Shown one piece after another: positions 44,101 to 48,714 of a stretch of 64,000 nucleotides of DNA. Both the position numbers and the translations under genes were made by a program. The stretch is from Calothrix sp. NIES-4105 (GTDB lineage Bacteria > Cyanobacteriota > Cyanobacteriia > Cyanobacteriales > Nostocaceae). Under the pieces are notes generated by a model. It did no database searches and had not been told where the DNA came from. It saw only the letters and a list, made by a program, of their open reading frames with translations. The stretch lies in the NCBI RefSeq assembly GCF_002368415.1, contig NZ_AP018290.1, positions 1,553,470 through 1,617,469 on the forward strand. The letters run 5' to 3'. Each line of letters starts with the position of its first letter. Within the stretch, counting starts at the first letter, position 1.

Positions 44101-44699
44101 TTGGAGGTAAAGTAGCCTTTGAAATGGCGCAGCAGTTACTTGACAAAGGACACGAGGTTGCTTTAGTTGCTATTCTTGATAGTACAGCACCTTTTGATCA
44201 GGCAAAGCCATTAGGTTTTGATTGGGATAATGCTAGATGGCTGGCTGAATTTGCTAAATCAATAGAACGTTTTTTAGCAAAGAACTTGGATATTTCTTAC
44301 GATACTCTTCAATCTTTGGTTTGGGAAGAACAACTGGAATATGTTCTACAGCATTTAAAAATGGTTAACATCCTGCCTCCCAATGCTGATAATACCCAGC
44401 TTAACAACCTAGTGCAAGTTTTTAAGACTAACTCTGTAATTAATTATGTGCCACAACAGGTTTATCCAACCCCAATTACTCTGTTGCGCTCCAGTGAGAC
44501 TTCTTTTGAGGAACCTACTAGTGAGTTACCTTCTGAGATTTTACAGGATTCGGCTTGGGGCTGGGGTAAGTTTTCTGCTGAACCAGTGGATGTCTATTTT
44601 GCCCCAGGCAACCATACTACAATGATGACTCCACCTCACGTTCAGGTTTTAGCAGAACGTTTGAGAGCTTGCATCGAGCAAGCACAAGCAAACATCTAA
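26184..44699 (+). CDS. Giant NRPS, five modules with E domain and thioesterase
   Basis: 6171 aa, two bases after the previous stop. Residues 1-57 are a TubC-type docking domain (SIELETDGDRLRCHAPEG). Then, with approximate residues: C1 78, A1 539-1036 (D-F-W-N-I-G-M-V-H-K, Thr), PCP 1092; C2 1156, A2 1619 (D-A-W-F-L-G-N-V-V-K, Leu), PCP 2153; C3 2218, A3 2680 (D-L-F-N-N-A-L-T-Y-K, Ala), PCP 3219, epimerase 3275-3703 (HHLVVDGVS); C4 3755 (HHHLLLDGWS, D-acceptor type), A4 4215 (Thr code again), PCP 4762; C5 4836 (CHHAILDGWS, divergent), A5 5295 (D-P-E-N-I-G-A-I-T-K, unassigned), PCP 5841; thioesterase from 5902 with GHSFGG (Ser about 5972) and GNHTTM. It should add Thr-Leu-D-Ala-Thr-X and release the chain, perhaps as a ring closed on a Thr hydroxyl. 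A1 and A4 are almost identical over long stretches. Codes were read by eye. Confidence 0.95.
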   Translation: MANSTFEFVRHLTNLSIELETDGDRLRCHAPEGVLIPTLRQEIAGRKAEIILFLQQAKQVKTSYQLPIQRVPRDGELPLSFAQQRLWFLHHLSPDSRSYNMLDVQRLNGLLNVVALEQSLSELIGRHEVLRTTFPTVDGKPVQVIAPPTALTLPIYNLQELSAQQQIDQIQQITKSLASKPFDLAVGPLVQFTLLQLSEQEYVLLLKMHHIIYDGWSLNIFKRELSQLYAAFAQGLPYPLPELPIQYADFAVWQRQWLTGEVLDRQLNYWQQQLADAPAVIELPTDRPRPPAQSFRGGVERFQLDRNLTQRLKQLSQESDSTLFMTLLAAFLVLISRYSRQLDIVVGSPIANRNNKSVEQLIGFFANTLALRGDLSGNPSFADFLAQVRQTTLSAYAHQDLPFEMLVEKLQPDRDLSRNPLVQVMFSLQNASQSFWDLPGLTTQKISLPVDEMVRFDLEVNYWEVSGGLEGIWSYSTDLFDAATITHIAQNFQTLLQAIVANPKAGIAELPLLTTAERHQLLGEWNNTQVDYYQDKCIHQLFEEQVQRTPDAVAVVFQDVQTRLIASLTYQQLNCRANQLAHYLRSLGVGADVLVGLCAERSLEMMVGLLAILKAGGAYVPLDPDYPTERLSFMLEDAQVSVLLGQQQFIESLPKHHARVVCLDTDWEKIAQSESNLTNITAPNNLAYVIYTSGSTGKPKGVLVNHSNVVRLFEATNSWYHFNQDDVWTMFHSYAFDFSVWEIWGALLYGGKLVIVPYMVTRSPESFYKLLCQEKVTILNQTPSAFRQLIQAEQSIATSSDLKLRLVIFGGEALELKSLQPWFERHGDKMPQLVNMYGITETTVHVTYRPLSSSDLNGTASVIGRPIPDLQVYVLDEYKQPVPIGVPGEMYVGGAGVARGYLNRPELTQQRFISNPFNNSFIREAKLYKTGDLARYLPNGELEYLGRIDQQVKIRGFRIELGEIEALLAQHPAVWESVVLVTENERDDKRLVAYVVPLEQFPTAQELRQFLANQLPGYMVPNTFVLLESLPLTSNGKLDRRALAKLELQSTLPEKFVAPRTPVEQILAQIWAQVLKVEQVGIHDNFFELGGHSLLATQLLSRIRNIFKVELPLRELFVKATVAELAHLIENLQQQSSKLHAPPILPRAENAELPLSFSQQRLWFLDQLQPLSAFYNIPIAFRLQGTLSRAALKQSLQEIIRRHEALRTNFITVDGQPTQIIQTQTSWALSVVDLQHLSATEQEVASQQLAQQQAIEPFDLAEHALVRATLVVLSETQHILLLCMHHIVSDGWSISVLLSELATLYNTYSQDQPSLGDATQTLAPLPIQYADFAIWQRDWLQGDVLQTQLSYWQQQLKDAPALLSLPTDRPRPAVQTFAGAYEEFALSSELTSGLTELSQQQGVTLFMTLLAAFDTLLYRYTKQEDILVGSPIANRNHSEIEGLIGFFVNTLVMRTNLAGNPSFSELLTRVREIAMDAYAHQDLPFEMLVEALQPERDLSHTPLFQVTFVLQNDSMSQLELTGLTASPLVVKGTAAKFDLTLSMQNTPNGLVGVWEYNTDLFNASTIERMTSHFVTLLEGIVTNPIERISQLPLLTQVEQQQLLVEWNNTRLDYPSDKCIHQLFEEQVQRTPDAVAVVFENQQLTYGELNSRANQLAHYLRSLGVGANVLVGICVERSVEMLVGLLGILKAGGAYVPLDPKYPQERLAFMLEDAQSVLLTQKHLIEKLPEHQAQLICLDTDWKIISQSSHENPISVVQASNLAYVIYTSGSTGQPKGVLVTHQGLLNLVFWHQRAFEITPLDKATQLAGTAFDAAVWELWPYLAAGASIYLVTDETVYSPVDLRDWLISKKITISFLPTPLAEKLLSLEWNDNVALRTMLTGGDKLHHYPSALIPFKVVNNYGPTENTVVTTSGLVDYSEQDNISSPTIGRPIANTQIYILDSYLQPVPIGVPGELHIGGASLALGYLNRPQLTQDKFIPNPFNTDPDSRLYKTGDLARYLSDGNIEYLGRIDNQVKIRGFRIELGEIEAVLNQHSDVQVCCVIDREDTPGEKRLIAYVEPQQGVTPTISELRHFLKAKLPEYMAPNAIVILELLPLTPNGKVDRRALPAPDLHSEDKYVAPRTPIEEILVQIWAQVLKVEQVGIHDNFFELGGHSLLATQLLSRIRNIFKVELPLREFFATATVAELAQLVGQLQQQSLELTVPPILPRAENAQLPLSFAQQRLWFLDQFEPNTALYNIPIALRLVGTLNRAALQQSLQEIIRRHEALRTNFIAVDGQPTQIVTTQTNWEVSLVDLQHLSTAEQEIASQQVAQQQATEPFELATQALVRATLVVLSQTEHVFLVCMHHIVSDGWSMGVFMQELAALYNTYSQGQPSLGDTTQTLAPLPIQYADFALWQKEWLQGDVLQTQLSYWQQQLKDAPALLSLPTDRPRPAVQTFAGAYQKFALSAELTQKLTKLSQEQGVTLFMTLLAAFDTLLYRYTGQEDILVGSPIANRNRSEIEGLIGFFVNTLVLRTNVSGERSFNELLDQVRDMAMDAYAHQDLPFEMLVEALQPERVLSHAPLFQVMFVLENGLMSQLELTGLTVSPLVVESATAKFDLILGMENTPTGLMGAWEYNTDLFDASTIERLTGHFVILLEGIVANPIERISQLPLLTATEQQQLLVEWNNTQADYPSDKCIHQLFEEQVQRTPDAVAVVFEDVQTGQITSLTYQQLNCRANQLANYLRCLGVGADVLVGICVERSIEMLVGILGILKAGGAYVPLDPEYPTERLGFILEDAQVPVLLTQQHLIERLPEHRANFVYLDTNAHKFAQVSEISGASEVKPSNLAYVLYTSGSTGRPKAVAIEHHSPVALVSWAQNVFTLDQLAGVLASTSICFDLSVFEFFVPLSVGGKVIIAQNALHLSTITTANQVTLINTVPSAIAELIREKSLPEQVCTVNLAGEALQNQLVQQIYQHQVKRVFNLYGPSEDTTYSTFTLVEKGASDSPTIGRPIYNTQIYILDQYLQPVPIGIPGELHIGGAGLARGYLNRPELTQEKFIPNPFSTNPDSRLYKTGDLARYLPDGNIEYLGRIDNQVKIRGFRIELGEIETVLSRHGDVQASCVIAREDAPGDKRLIAYVVPQQGLAPTSIQLRSFVSAQLPQYMVPHTFVILESLPLTPNGKVNRRALPAPQSHGLLQESFVAPRNQIEEILTQIWAQVLRVEQVGINDNFFELGGDSILSIQIIAKAKQAGLQLSLKQLFGHQTIAELAAVAGTINNIEAEQGLVTGTLPLTPIQHWFFEQNLIQPHHFNQSFLLSVPSNLKPELLKQALQHLLIHHDALRLRFTQSESNWHQIHSNPGDCVVSQQDLSTLSETEQQAAIEAGAASLQASLNLSENLVQVAFFELGVDKRARLLIVIHHLVVDGVSWRILLEDLQTAYQQLAQGKAIVLPTKTTSFKNWSEKLTEYAQSDALKSEVDYWLSKSRSLVSPIPVDYARGANTVASAAIVSVSLNEVETRALLQDVPKAYNTQINDVLLTALVLVLERWTNSSSVLFNLEGHGREDIIDGVDLSRTIGWFTTIFPVLVELGVTDNNIADVLKSVKEQLRAIPNKGIGYGLLRYLSQDTEIAAQLKAFPQAEISFNYLGQFDQVLNTSSWMQLASESAGVEHSLDNNRAHLLDINSIISGEQLQINWIYSTNAHQRATIENLAQEFVKTLRGLIAHCLAPQNRGYTPSDFSLVELSQQKLDQLLASSALKQGLDQTNWQNIEDIYPLSGMQQGMLFESLYAPDSGVYFEQLCCTLAGKLDVKAFEKAWQQVVARHSILRTAFVWEQLTQPLQVVYRQIKVTVETHNWQELSAQEQQQQLKVFLQSQRQQGFQLSTAPLMRLNLIQLSADSYQFVWNHHHLLLDGWSLPLVLKDLLYFYQAISQGESLHYQPAANYRNYIAWLQKQDLELAERFWKRKLQGFTAPTPLTVDKLLPTRKNDNVSYSEQQIQLTIPATAAIQSFARQHQLTISNLIQATWAILLYRYSQETDVVFGATVSGRPASLVGVESMVGLFINTLPVRVQISANTQLLDLLKDLQTQQVESEQYSYSSLADIQGLSEVSRGTSLFESIVVFENYPVDTALQSHNYGFSIDSIHGIEQTNFPLTVVAMAREQLLTKISYDTSRFDDATIARMLGHFQTLLEGIVTNPIQQIWQLPLVTEADQQQLLVEWNNTQADYSQGKSIHQLFEEQVQRTPDAVAIVYENQQLTYRELNCRANQLAHYLQSLGVGADVLVGLCVERSLEMVVGLLGILKAGGAYVPLDPTYPQERLAYMLNDSQVPVLVSQEKLVTSLPENKAYVVCLDTNWEDISIESKDNPISNLTTDNLAYVIYTSGSTGQPKGTLVNHHNVVRLFAATNWYNFNQDDVWTLFHSYAFDFSVWEIWGALLYGGKLVVVPYLVTREPESFYQFLCTEKVTVLNQTPSAFRQLIQAEQSIATSSDLKLRLVIFGGEALELKSLQPWFERHGDKMPQLVNMYGITETTVHVTYRPLSKADLNGTASVIGRPIPDLQMYVLDEYKQPVPIGVPGEMYVGGAGVTRGYLNRPELTQQRFISNPFSNNPQARLYKTGDKARYLPNGELEYLGRIDNQVKIRGFRIELGEIEALLAQHPDVWENVVMVREDEPGNKRLVAYVVPNVEQSLKVSELRRLLKQKLPDYMVPSAFVELKALPLTANGKVDRRALPAPDSARPELEDVFVAPNTPEEKILAAIWAKVLGVEQVGINDNFFALGGDSIRSIQVLSQAKEKGLNFSIQQLFQHQTIRELIQELKTQELKTQEQNLTKLEATQPLSLISQADKQQLANGIEDAYPLAMLQMGMLYHSEYNKDGALYHEISSFHLKTPLNVQLLQVAVQDLANHHAVLRTSFDLSNFSIALQLVHQQVEVPLQVEDWRHLNHSEQEDALAAWFEAEKKRHFDWTRPPLLRFYVHRRTHETFNLTLSCHHAILDGWSVSSMMTELFSRYLSLLGEQVDFISPPLSITYRDFVALEQQALASSEVQRYWSEKLNDSTFTKLPPWSSVPTNTDVREVGIQEVTLSPKICEGLKQLAQSAEVPLKSVLLAAHLRVLNLLSGQSDVLTGLVANGRPEQSDGERVLGLFLNTLPFRAQLAGGTWIDLVRQVFAAEREMLPHRRYPLAEIQRSLGGEPLFETAFNFVHFHVYQQVLALDNLQLLGVKFFEQTNFTFAAQFSVNPKSSEVELQLQYDALKLCPEQINRIGEYYLNALVAMAYQPQGRYELHSLVSEQEQHQLLVEWNHTQADYSQDKSIHELFEAQSLSTPDAVAVVCDNQQLTYQQLNYRANQLAHYLRSLGVGADVLVGLCVERSLDMLVGLLGILKAGGAYLPLDPSYPQDRLSFMVEDAQVPLLITQQHLVERLPEDQRQLVCLDSDWHLISEHSQENPITGVQATNLAYVIYTSGSTGRSKGVMIQHGAIANHCCIMQEAFALVPTDRVLQFSSINFDPSLEQIFLPLMVGATLLVRGSDVWTPAELYKIILDFGLTVVNLPTAYWQQLAQEVKTQVPNENSQLRLVIVGGEVMLPEYVALWQQSPISGVRLLNAYGPTEATITATLFEIPPQFSENTNLKTIPIGGPLINKTAYILDSHLQPVPVGVPGELHIGGACLALGYLNRPELTQEKFIPNPFSNDPDSRLYKTGDLACYLPDGNIEYLGRIDNQVKIRGFRIELGEIEAVLSQHSNVQASCVIVREDSPGEKRLVAYVAPHQHCTPTISELRHFLKTKLPEYMIPNGLIILEALPLTPNGKIDRRALPAFSHNSDLDKFVAPRNQLELQLAQLWSKILKVDKVGVQDNFFDLGGHSLLALYLMAQIKQQFGKDVSLATLLQNPTIEQLGTIVQKDLDDSNKSCLVAIQPNGSKPPLFCLPGAGGTPFYLYNLARCLGQDQPFYSFQANSLSGGLEPITQVEDIAAQYIQALQVVQPQGPYFLAGHSFGGKVAFEMAQQLLDKGHEVALVAILDSTAPFDQAKPLGFDWDNARWLAEFAKSIERFLAKNLDISYDTLQSLVWEEQLEYVLQHLKMVNILPPNADNTQLNNLVQVFKTNSVINYVPQQVYPTPITLLRSSETSFEEPTSELPSEILQDSAWGWGKFSAEPVDVYFAPGNHTTMMTPPHVQVLAERLRACIEQAQANI
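27861..27889. repeat. Palindromic element inside NRPS A domain (first Thr module)
   Basis: GTACAGACGCGATTAATCGC followed by GTCTCTAAC, encoding VQTRLIASL at the same A-domain site as the 19960 copy but with ATTAAT rather than ACATGT at the centre. The second Thr module (A4), otherwise near-identical, lacks it. Confidence 0.9.
34290..34318. repeat. Degenerate palindromic element inside NRPS A domain (Ala module)
   Basis: Homologous position to the other copies; encodes VQTGQITSL. The centre has lost its symmetry (GGGGCAGATCACG), showing an old insertion retained in frame. Confidence 0.75.
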
Positions 44700-44715
44700 G
44701 TGCAAAAATGGTTCC

Positions 44716-44754
44716 GAGTACTGAGTAATTAATAAAATTTGTCACTCAGTACTC
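44716..44754 (+). terminator. Hairpin downstream of the giant NRPS
   Basis: GAGTACTGAGT (44716-44726) pairs perfectly with ACTCAGTACTC (44744-44754) around a 17-base AT-rich loop. It starts 17 bases after the NRPS stop. No long T-run follows, so it may be a mobile palindrome or a weak terminator/attenuator before the ABC transporter gene. Confidence 0.6.
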
Positions 44755-44816
44755 ATTATTCAATACTAACAAGTACTGAATTTGGTCAAAAAAAATTTCA
44801 TTTTGTTTCCAAAAAT

Positions 44817-46844
44817 ATGCCAACCCAAGTTGTTGTAGATCAACCATCAAAAAATGCTTTATCAGCTTTTACTAAATTTTGGGGCAATGTAAAAGCAATC
44901 ACAGGCCCTTACTGGTATCCAACCTCGCCTGGAGAAAGAGCATTTTCAGACGTAATTCGAGCGTGGGGGATGCTGATTCTCCTAATCTTATTAATAGTTG
45001 CGCTCGTAGGCGTAACAGTTTTTAATAGCTTTGTTAGTCGCTATTTAATTGATATCATCACTATAGAGAAAGATTTTTCTAAGTTTTTTGATACATTATG
45101 GATTTACAGTATAGCCCTAGTCTTGGTAACGTTCTTGGTAGCGTTTTCTAAATATGTTAGAAAACAAATCGCTCTCGATTGGTATCAATGGCTAAATAAT
45201 CACATCTTATCAAAATATTTCAGCAATCGAGCCTATTATAAAATTAACTTCAAATCCGATATAGATAATCCAGATCAACGTTTATCTCAAGAAATTGAAC
45301 CTATTGCCAACAATGCTCTCAACTTTTCAGCGACTTTCTTAGAAAAGATATTAGAGATGACGGCTTTTTTAATAATTCTTTGGTCAATCTCTAAAACTGT
45401 TGCAATTATTTTAGTTACTTATACAATAATAGGTAATTTGATTGCCGTTTACTTAACTCAAGAATTCAATAAAATTAATCAAGCAGAACTTGAATTGAAA
45501 GCTGATTACACTTATAGTCTGACTCATGTTCGCGATCATTCTGAATCAATAGCTTTCTTTCAGGGAGAAAACCAAGAATTAAATATTATTAGACAACGAT
45601 TTAGTAATTTAGTAAATAATACTAAACGCAAGCTAGATTGGGAAAGAAATAAAGACCTTTTTAATAGAGGATATCAGGCTGTTATTCAAATATTTCCAAT
45701 TATAATATTTGGTCCTTTAGACATTAAAGGTGAAATGGGATTTGGAGAAATTAGCCAAGCGTCTTTAGCTTGTAGTTTGTTTGCTAATGCTTTGGCAGAA
45801 TTAATCAATGAATTTGGAACTTCTGGACGATTTTCGAGTTACGTTGAGCGTTTATCTTATTTTTCAGATGCGCTAGAAGCAGTGACTAAACAACCCGAAA
45901 ATGTGAGTATTATTAAAACAATAGAAGAGAATCATTTCGCTTTTGAAAATGTTACCTTACAAACGCCCAACTATGAGCAGGTAATCGTCGAAGACTTGTC
46001 ATTGTCGGTTCAGCCTGGAGAAGGTTTATTAATTGTGGGGCCAAGTGGTCGAGGTAAAAGTTCTCTGCTCAGAGCGATCGCTGGTTTGTGGAATGCGGGG
46101 ACTGGTCGTCTGGTGCGACCTCCATTAGAAGAAGTTTTATTTTTGCCCCAACGTCCTTATATAATCTTAGGAACTCTGCGCGAACAGTTGCTTTATCCTA
46201 GTACAAATCGTCAAATGAGCGACCCTGAACTCAAAGAAGTTTTGCAACAAGTCAAACTGCAAAATCTGCTAAGTCGAGTTGAAGGCTTTGATACTGAAGT
46301 TCCTTGGGAGAACATATTATCGCTAGGAGAACAACAACGCCTTGCTTTCGCACGACTATTAGTGACTCATCCGAGGTTCACAATATTAGATGAAGCAACA
46401 AGTGCCTTGGATTTGAAAAATGAAGGGAATTTATACCAACAGTTACAAGAGACGAAAACAACATTTATCAGTGTTGGACATAGAGAAAGTCTATTTGATT
46501 ATCATCAATGGGTTTTGGAACTTTCACAAGATTCCAGTTGGCAACTTTTAACCGTGCAGGATTATCGGCAGCAAAAAGCAAAACAAATCGTCCCTAATCA
46601 CGCTGAAAATGTTCAAATTACCATAGATAATGTTCCTAATAATCAATCACAAACTCAACCTGAAAAAAAAGTAGAAACAGACACAATTGAAGGGTTTTCT
46701 CATAAAGAAATGCAGGCATTAACAGACTATTCACTTACTACCATTAGAAGCAGAGCAAGCCTTGGTAAGTCTATTAATGGTAAGGATGGCTCTACCTACA
46801 GTTACAATAAAAACCCCAAGGTGATGAAATGGGTGAAAGTTTAG
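44817..46844 (+). CDS. SbmA/YddA-like ABC exporter, permease-ATPase fusion (copy 1)
   Basis: 675 aa. The N-terminal membrane domain starts with PYWYPT and RAFSDVIRAWGMLILLILLI, typical of the ABC_membrane_2/SbmA-YddA group, and has several hydrophobic helices. The ATPase half has Walker A GPSGRGKSS (about 408), signature LSLGEQQRLAFAR (about 501) and Walker B FTILDEATSA (about 521). A C-terminal tail of about 80 residues ends in KNPKVMKWV, shared with copy 2. Such half-transporters accompany cyanobacterial peptide clusters and export the product. It lies between the NRPS thioesterase and mdnA, so it could serve either peptide. I chose ATG 44817 because it aligns with the start of copy 2 at 49753; an upstream in-frame TTG (44739) lies within the hairpin region. 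Confidence 0.9.
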   Translation: MPTQVVVDQPSKNALSAFTKFWGNVKAITGPYWYPTSPGERAFSDVIRAWGMLILLILLIVALVGVTVFNSFVSRYLIDIITIEKDFSKFFDTLWIYSIALVLVTFLVAFSKYVRKQIALDWYQWLNNHILSKYFSNRAYYKINFKSDIDNPDQRLSQEIEPIANNALNFSATFLEKILEMTAFLIILWSISKTVAIILVTYTIIGNLIAVYLTQEFNKINQAELELKADYTYSLTHVRDHSESIAFFQGENQELNIIRQRFSNLVNNTKRKLDWERNKDLFNRGYQAVIQIFPIIIFGPLDIKGEMGFGEISQASLACSLFANALAELINEFGTSGRFSSYVERLSYFSDALEAVTKQPENVSIIKTIEENHFAFENVTLQTPNYEQVIVEDLSLSVQPGEGLLIVGPSGRGKSSLLRAIAGLWNAGTGRLVRPPLEEVLFLPQRPYIILGTLREQLLYPSTNRQMSDPELKEVLQQVKLQNLLSRVEGFDTEVPWENILSLGEQQRLAFARLLVTHPRFTILDEATSALDLKNEGNLYQQLQETKTTFISVGHRESLFDYHQWVLELSQDSSWQLLTVQDYRQQKAKQIVPNHAENVQITIDNVPNNQSQTQPEKKVETDTIEGFSHKEMQALTDYSLTTIRSRASLGKSINGKDGSTYSYNKNPKVMKWVKV

Positions 46845-47276
46845 TGGTTACTCATACTTTTTAGGTAAAACTTTTGGTGCTTTAGCCCAACAGTAAAGAC
46901 TCAAGCAATTTTACCACATCGCTACCCGATATTAAAAGTTAGCAGCAAATTTTACTGCCACGAAATATGACTAAACAATCTTTTCGGCTACTCTTTACAT
47001 TTCTTTATAAACAACCTTTTAACTGTCTTAACTGTCTTCTCATTAATTTTTTAATTACCTCAACTTTCCTTGTAAACATATTTAATTATTGGTATAATTT
47101 TAATGGCTAAAACAAATAGGACTTACGCAACTGGCAGACTAAATCAAAGTGAGAGTTGTCAACAGTCGAGAATCTAAAATTTCCTGACGATTAACAATTG
47201 ACAATTGACAGCCTAAACTAGAAATTTACGACACGCAGCTTTAGTCCTGATAAATTTTATCAAAGGAAAAATAGCA
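46845..47276. other. Intergenic region upstream of mdnA
   Basis: 432 bases holding a TTAACTGTC repeat pair (47019-47038), one AGGACTTACGCAA word (47118-47130) that recurs at 60966, and a doubled ACAATTGAC motif near 47196-47210. The mdnA promoter should be here, but I cannot define its boxes. Confidence 0.5.
47019..47038. repeat. TTAACTGTC repeat pair upstream of mdnA
   Basis: Two head-to-tail copies of the 10-base unit in the spacer between the ABC exporter and the microviridin precursor. Confidence 0.8.
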
Positions 47277-47435
47277 ATGTCTACAAATGCAGTCAAAGCA
47301 TCAGATATCCAAGTAGTGCCATTCTTCGCGCGCTTCTTGCAAGAGCAATCTGCACCTAAAAATCCAGATACTCCTACTCCCCCTCCTCCTCCTCCTTTCA
47401 CTATCAAGTATCCTTCCGATTTAGAAGACCGCTAA
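47277..47435 (+). CDS. mdnA: Microviridin (graspetide) precursor peptide
   Basis: 52 aa. The leader carries VVPFFARFLQ (residues 13-22), the conserved PFFARFL helix bound by microviridin ATP-grasp ligases. The core FTIKYPSDLEDR (41-52) has the family pattern T-x-K-Y-P-S-D-x-E-x: Thr42, Lys44 and Ser47 as donors and Asp48, Glu50 and Asp51 as acceptors for two esters and one amide. Unusual points are six prolines in a row (35-40) just before the core, Leu in place of the common Trp/Phe after KYPSD, Asp51 where many microviridins have Glu, and a terminal Arg. An AAAGGA ribosome site lies about 9 bases before ATG 47277. The ligases mdnB and mdnC follow. The product is expected to be a tricyclic serine-protease inhibitor. 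The identification is firm because motif and neighbours agree. Confidence 0.95.
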   Translation: MSTNAVKASDIQVVPFFARFLQEQSAPKNPDTPTPPPPPPFTIKYPSDLEDR

Positions 47436-47473
47436 GGGACTTCTAACTAAAAAAATCGGATAATTTAATTTCT

Positions 47474-47500
47474 GAGAATCGCTCTTATTTAGCGATTTTC
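47474..47500 (+). terminator. Hairpin after mdnA
   Basis: GAGAATCGCT (47474-47483) pairs with AGCGATTTTC (47491-47500), ten pairs with one G-U, around a 7-base loop, 38 bases after the mdnA stop. It could partly terminate transcription so that precursor mRNA exceeds ligase mRNA. Confidence 0.6.
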
Positions 47501-47547
47501 ATATTAAATTAAGAGAGTATCAGTTATCAAATAACTGAAAACTACTT

Positions 47548-47569
47548 CTGGAAGCGATCTCGCTTCCAG
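47548..47569. repeat. Perfect 22-bp palindrome between mdnA and mdnB
   Basis: CTGGAAGCGA, two bases, then TCGCTTCCAG. It is a second stem-loop in the mdnA-mdnB spacer; it may add to attenuation or be a dispersed repeat. Confidence 0.7.
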
Positions 47570-47703
47570 ATTACAGTGTTAATAATGGCGGTCGCTTTCA
47601 GTTTTAAATTCCCGTCTTCTTCTGTGAAACTGGAAATCTAGACATAAACTTTTTTAGGTAGTGCTTAACATCTACTTCTTAAAAATAAAACCAGAAAATT
47701 TTT

Positions 47704-48693
47704 ATGCACCTGTCGCGTGACGTTGTTTTATTAATCACCCACAGTGGTGATTTTTTTACAATAGATAGAGTGGCACAAGCTTTGTCAAAAAAAGGGGTAA
47801 AACCATTTCGCCTTGACACCGATAAGTTTCCCCTAGAAGTGCAATTAACAGCACACTTTGACAAATCCAAAAGCTATCACTTCTTAGAATATGGCAACCA
47901 CTCTATCAGCACAGAGCAGGTGCAAGCTGTATGGATGCGGCGCCTTTGGGAACCAGGACTGAGTAAAGAATTAGCCCCACAGTTCCGAGAAGCCTGTGTT
48001 AAAGAATCACAAGCAACTTTAGAAGGTTTTTGGGACAGTCTCAAAGAAGCTCGTTGGGTAGATAATTTAGAGCGGATAAATTATGCAAGTAGTAAGCTGC
48101 GTCAACTGCGAATTGCGTCTGAGGTCGGTTTTATCATTCCCCAGACTCTTGTTACCAACAAAGCTGAAGCAGCACGAGAGTTTTTCCATCAAGTCAATGG
48201 CAAAATGGTAGCCAAGCTATTAACTGCTCTTTACTACAGTATGGAAGCTAACTCCTCGTTTTTTCTTTACACCAGCATCGTTAAAGAGGAAGACTTACAA
48301 AATGCTGAGTCACTGCGTTATTGCCCAATGGTTTTTCAAGAGCAAATCCCTAAGCAGCAAGAATTGCGGGTGGTGTATGTGAATGGCAATGTCTTTGTAG
48401 GCGCACTAAATGCGGATGAAAATGCAGTAGCAATTGATTGGCGTAAACCTGGTGTTGATGTTGGTGCATGGCAACATCATGAGCTTCCTGATGAAGTAGT
48501 GCGTCGTCTCCAAGCTTTTATGAGTAGATTTGGGCTGTTGTTTGGCTCGTTAGATTTCATCCTTACACCATCAGGAGAATATGTCTTTTTGGAAATTAAC
48601 CCTGTAGGAGAGTGGGGAATGCTAGAGAAAGATTTGGAGTTGCCAATTTCAAGTGCAATCGCCGATGCTCTTGTACCAATTGGTAATTCGTAA
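47704..48693 (+). CDS. mdnB: Microviridin ATP-grasp ligase MdnB (amide-forming)
   Basis: 329 aa. The N-terminus (LITHSGDFFTIDRVAQALSK) and the segment FRLDTDKFPLEVQL match MdnB as I remember it rather than MdnC. ATP-grasp features include the Lys of KMVAKLLTALYYS, FQEQIPKQQELRVVYVNG, and the metal-binding end FLEINPVGEWGM (about 299-310). MdnB closes the lactam between the core Lys and an acidic residue after MdnC has made the two esters; here the lactam acceptor would be Asp51 or Glu50 of mdnA. It lies 268 bases after mdnA and 21 bases before mdnC, so the two ligases form one unit. Length and motifs are normal, with no sign of decay. ATG 47704 is used; no strong ribosome site is seen. Confidence 0.95.
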   Translation: MHLSRDVVLLITHSGDFFTIDRVAQALSKKGVKPFRLDTDKFPLEVQLTAHFDKSKSYHFLEYGNHSISTEQVQAVWMRRLWEPGLSKELAPQFREACVKESQATLEGFWDSLKEARWVDNLERINYASSKLRQLRIASEVGFIIPQTLVTNKAEAAREFFHQVNGKMVAKLLTALYYSMEANSSFFLYTSIVKEEDLQNAESLRYCPMVFQEQIPKQQELRVVYVNGNVFVGALNADENAVAIDWRKPGVDVGAWQHHELPDEVVRRLQAFMSRFGLLFGSLDFILTPSGEYVFLEINPVGEWGMLEKDLELPISSAIADALVPIGNS

Positions 48694-48714
48694 TTAAGTA
48701 GGGGCAGCTCAATT

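Noticed and set aside
47100-47180. A 24-codon frame (MAKTNRTYATG...) as a second precursor peptide
   Set aside because: Lacks the PFFARFL leader helix and any KYPSD-like core; it spans a dispersed AGGACTTACGCAA repeat.
47213-47407. A minus-strand frame overlapping mdnA
   Set aside because: Its glycine run is the complement of the mdnA polyproline codons; the plus strand gives a textbook microviridin precursor.
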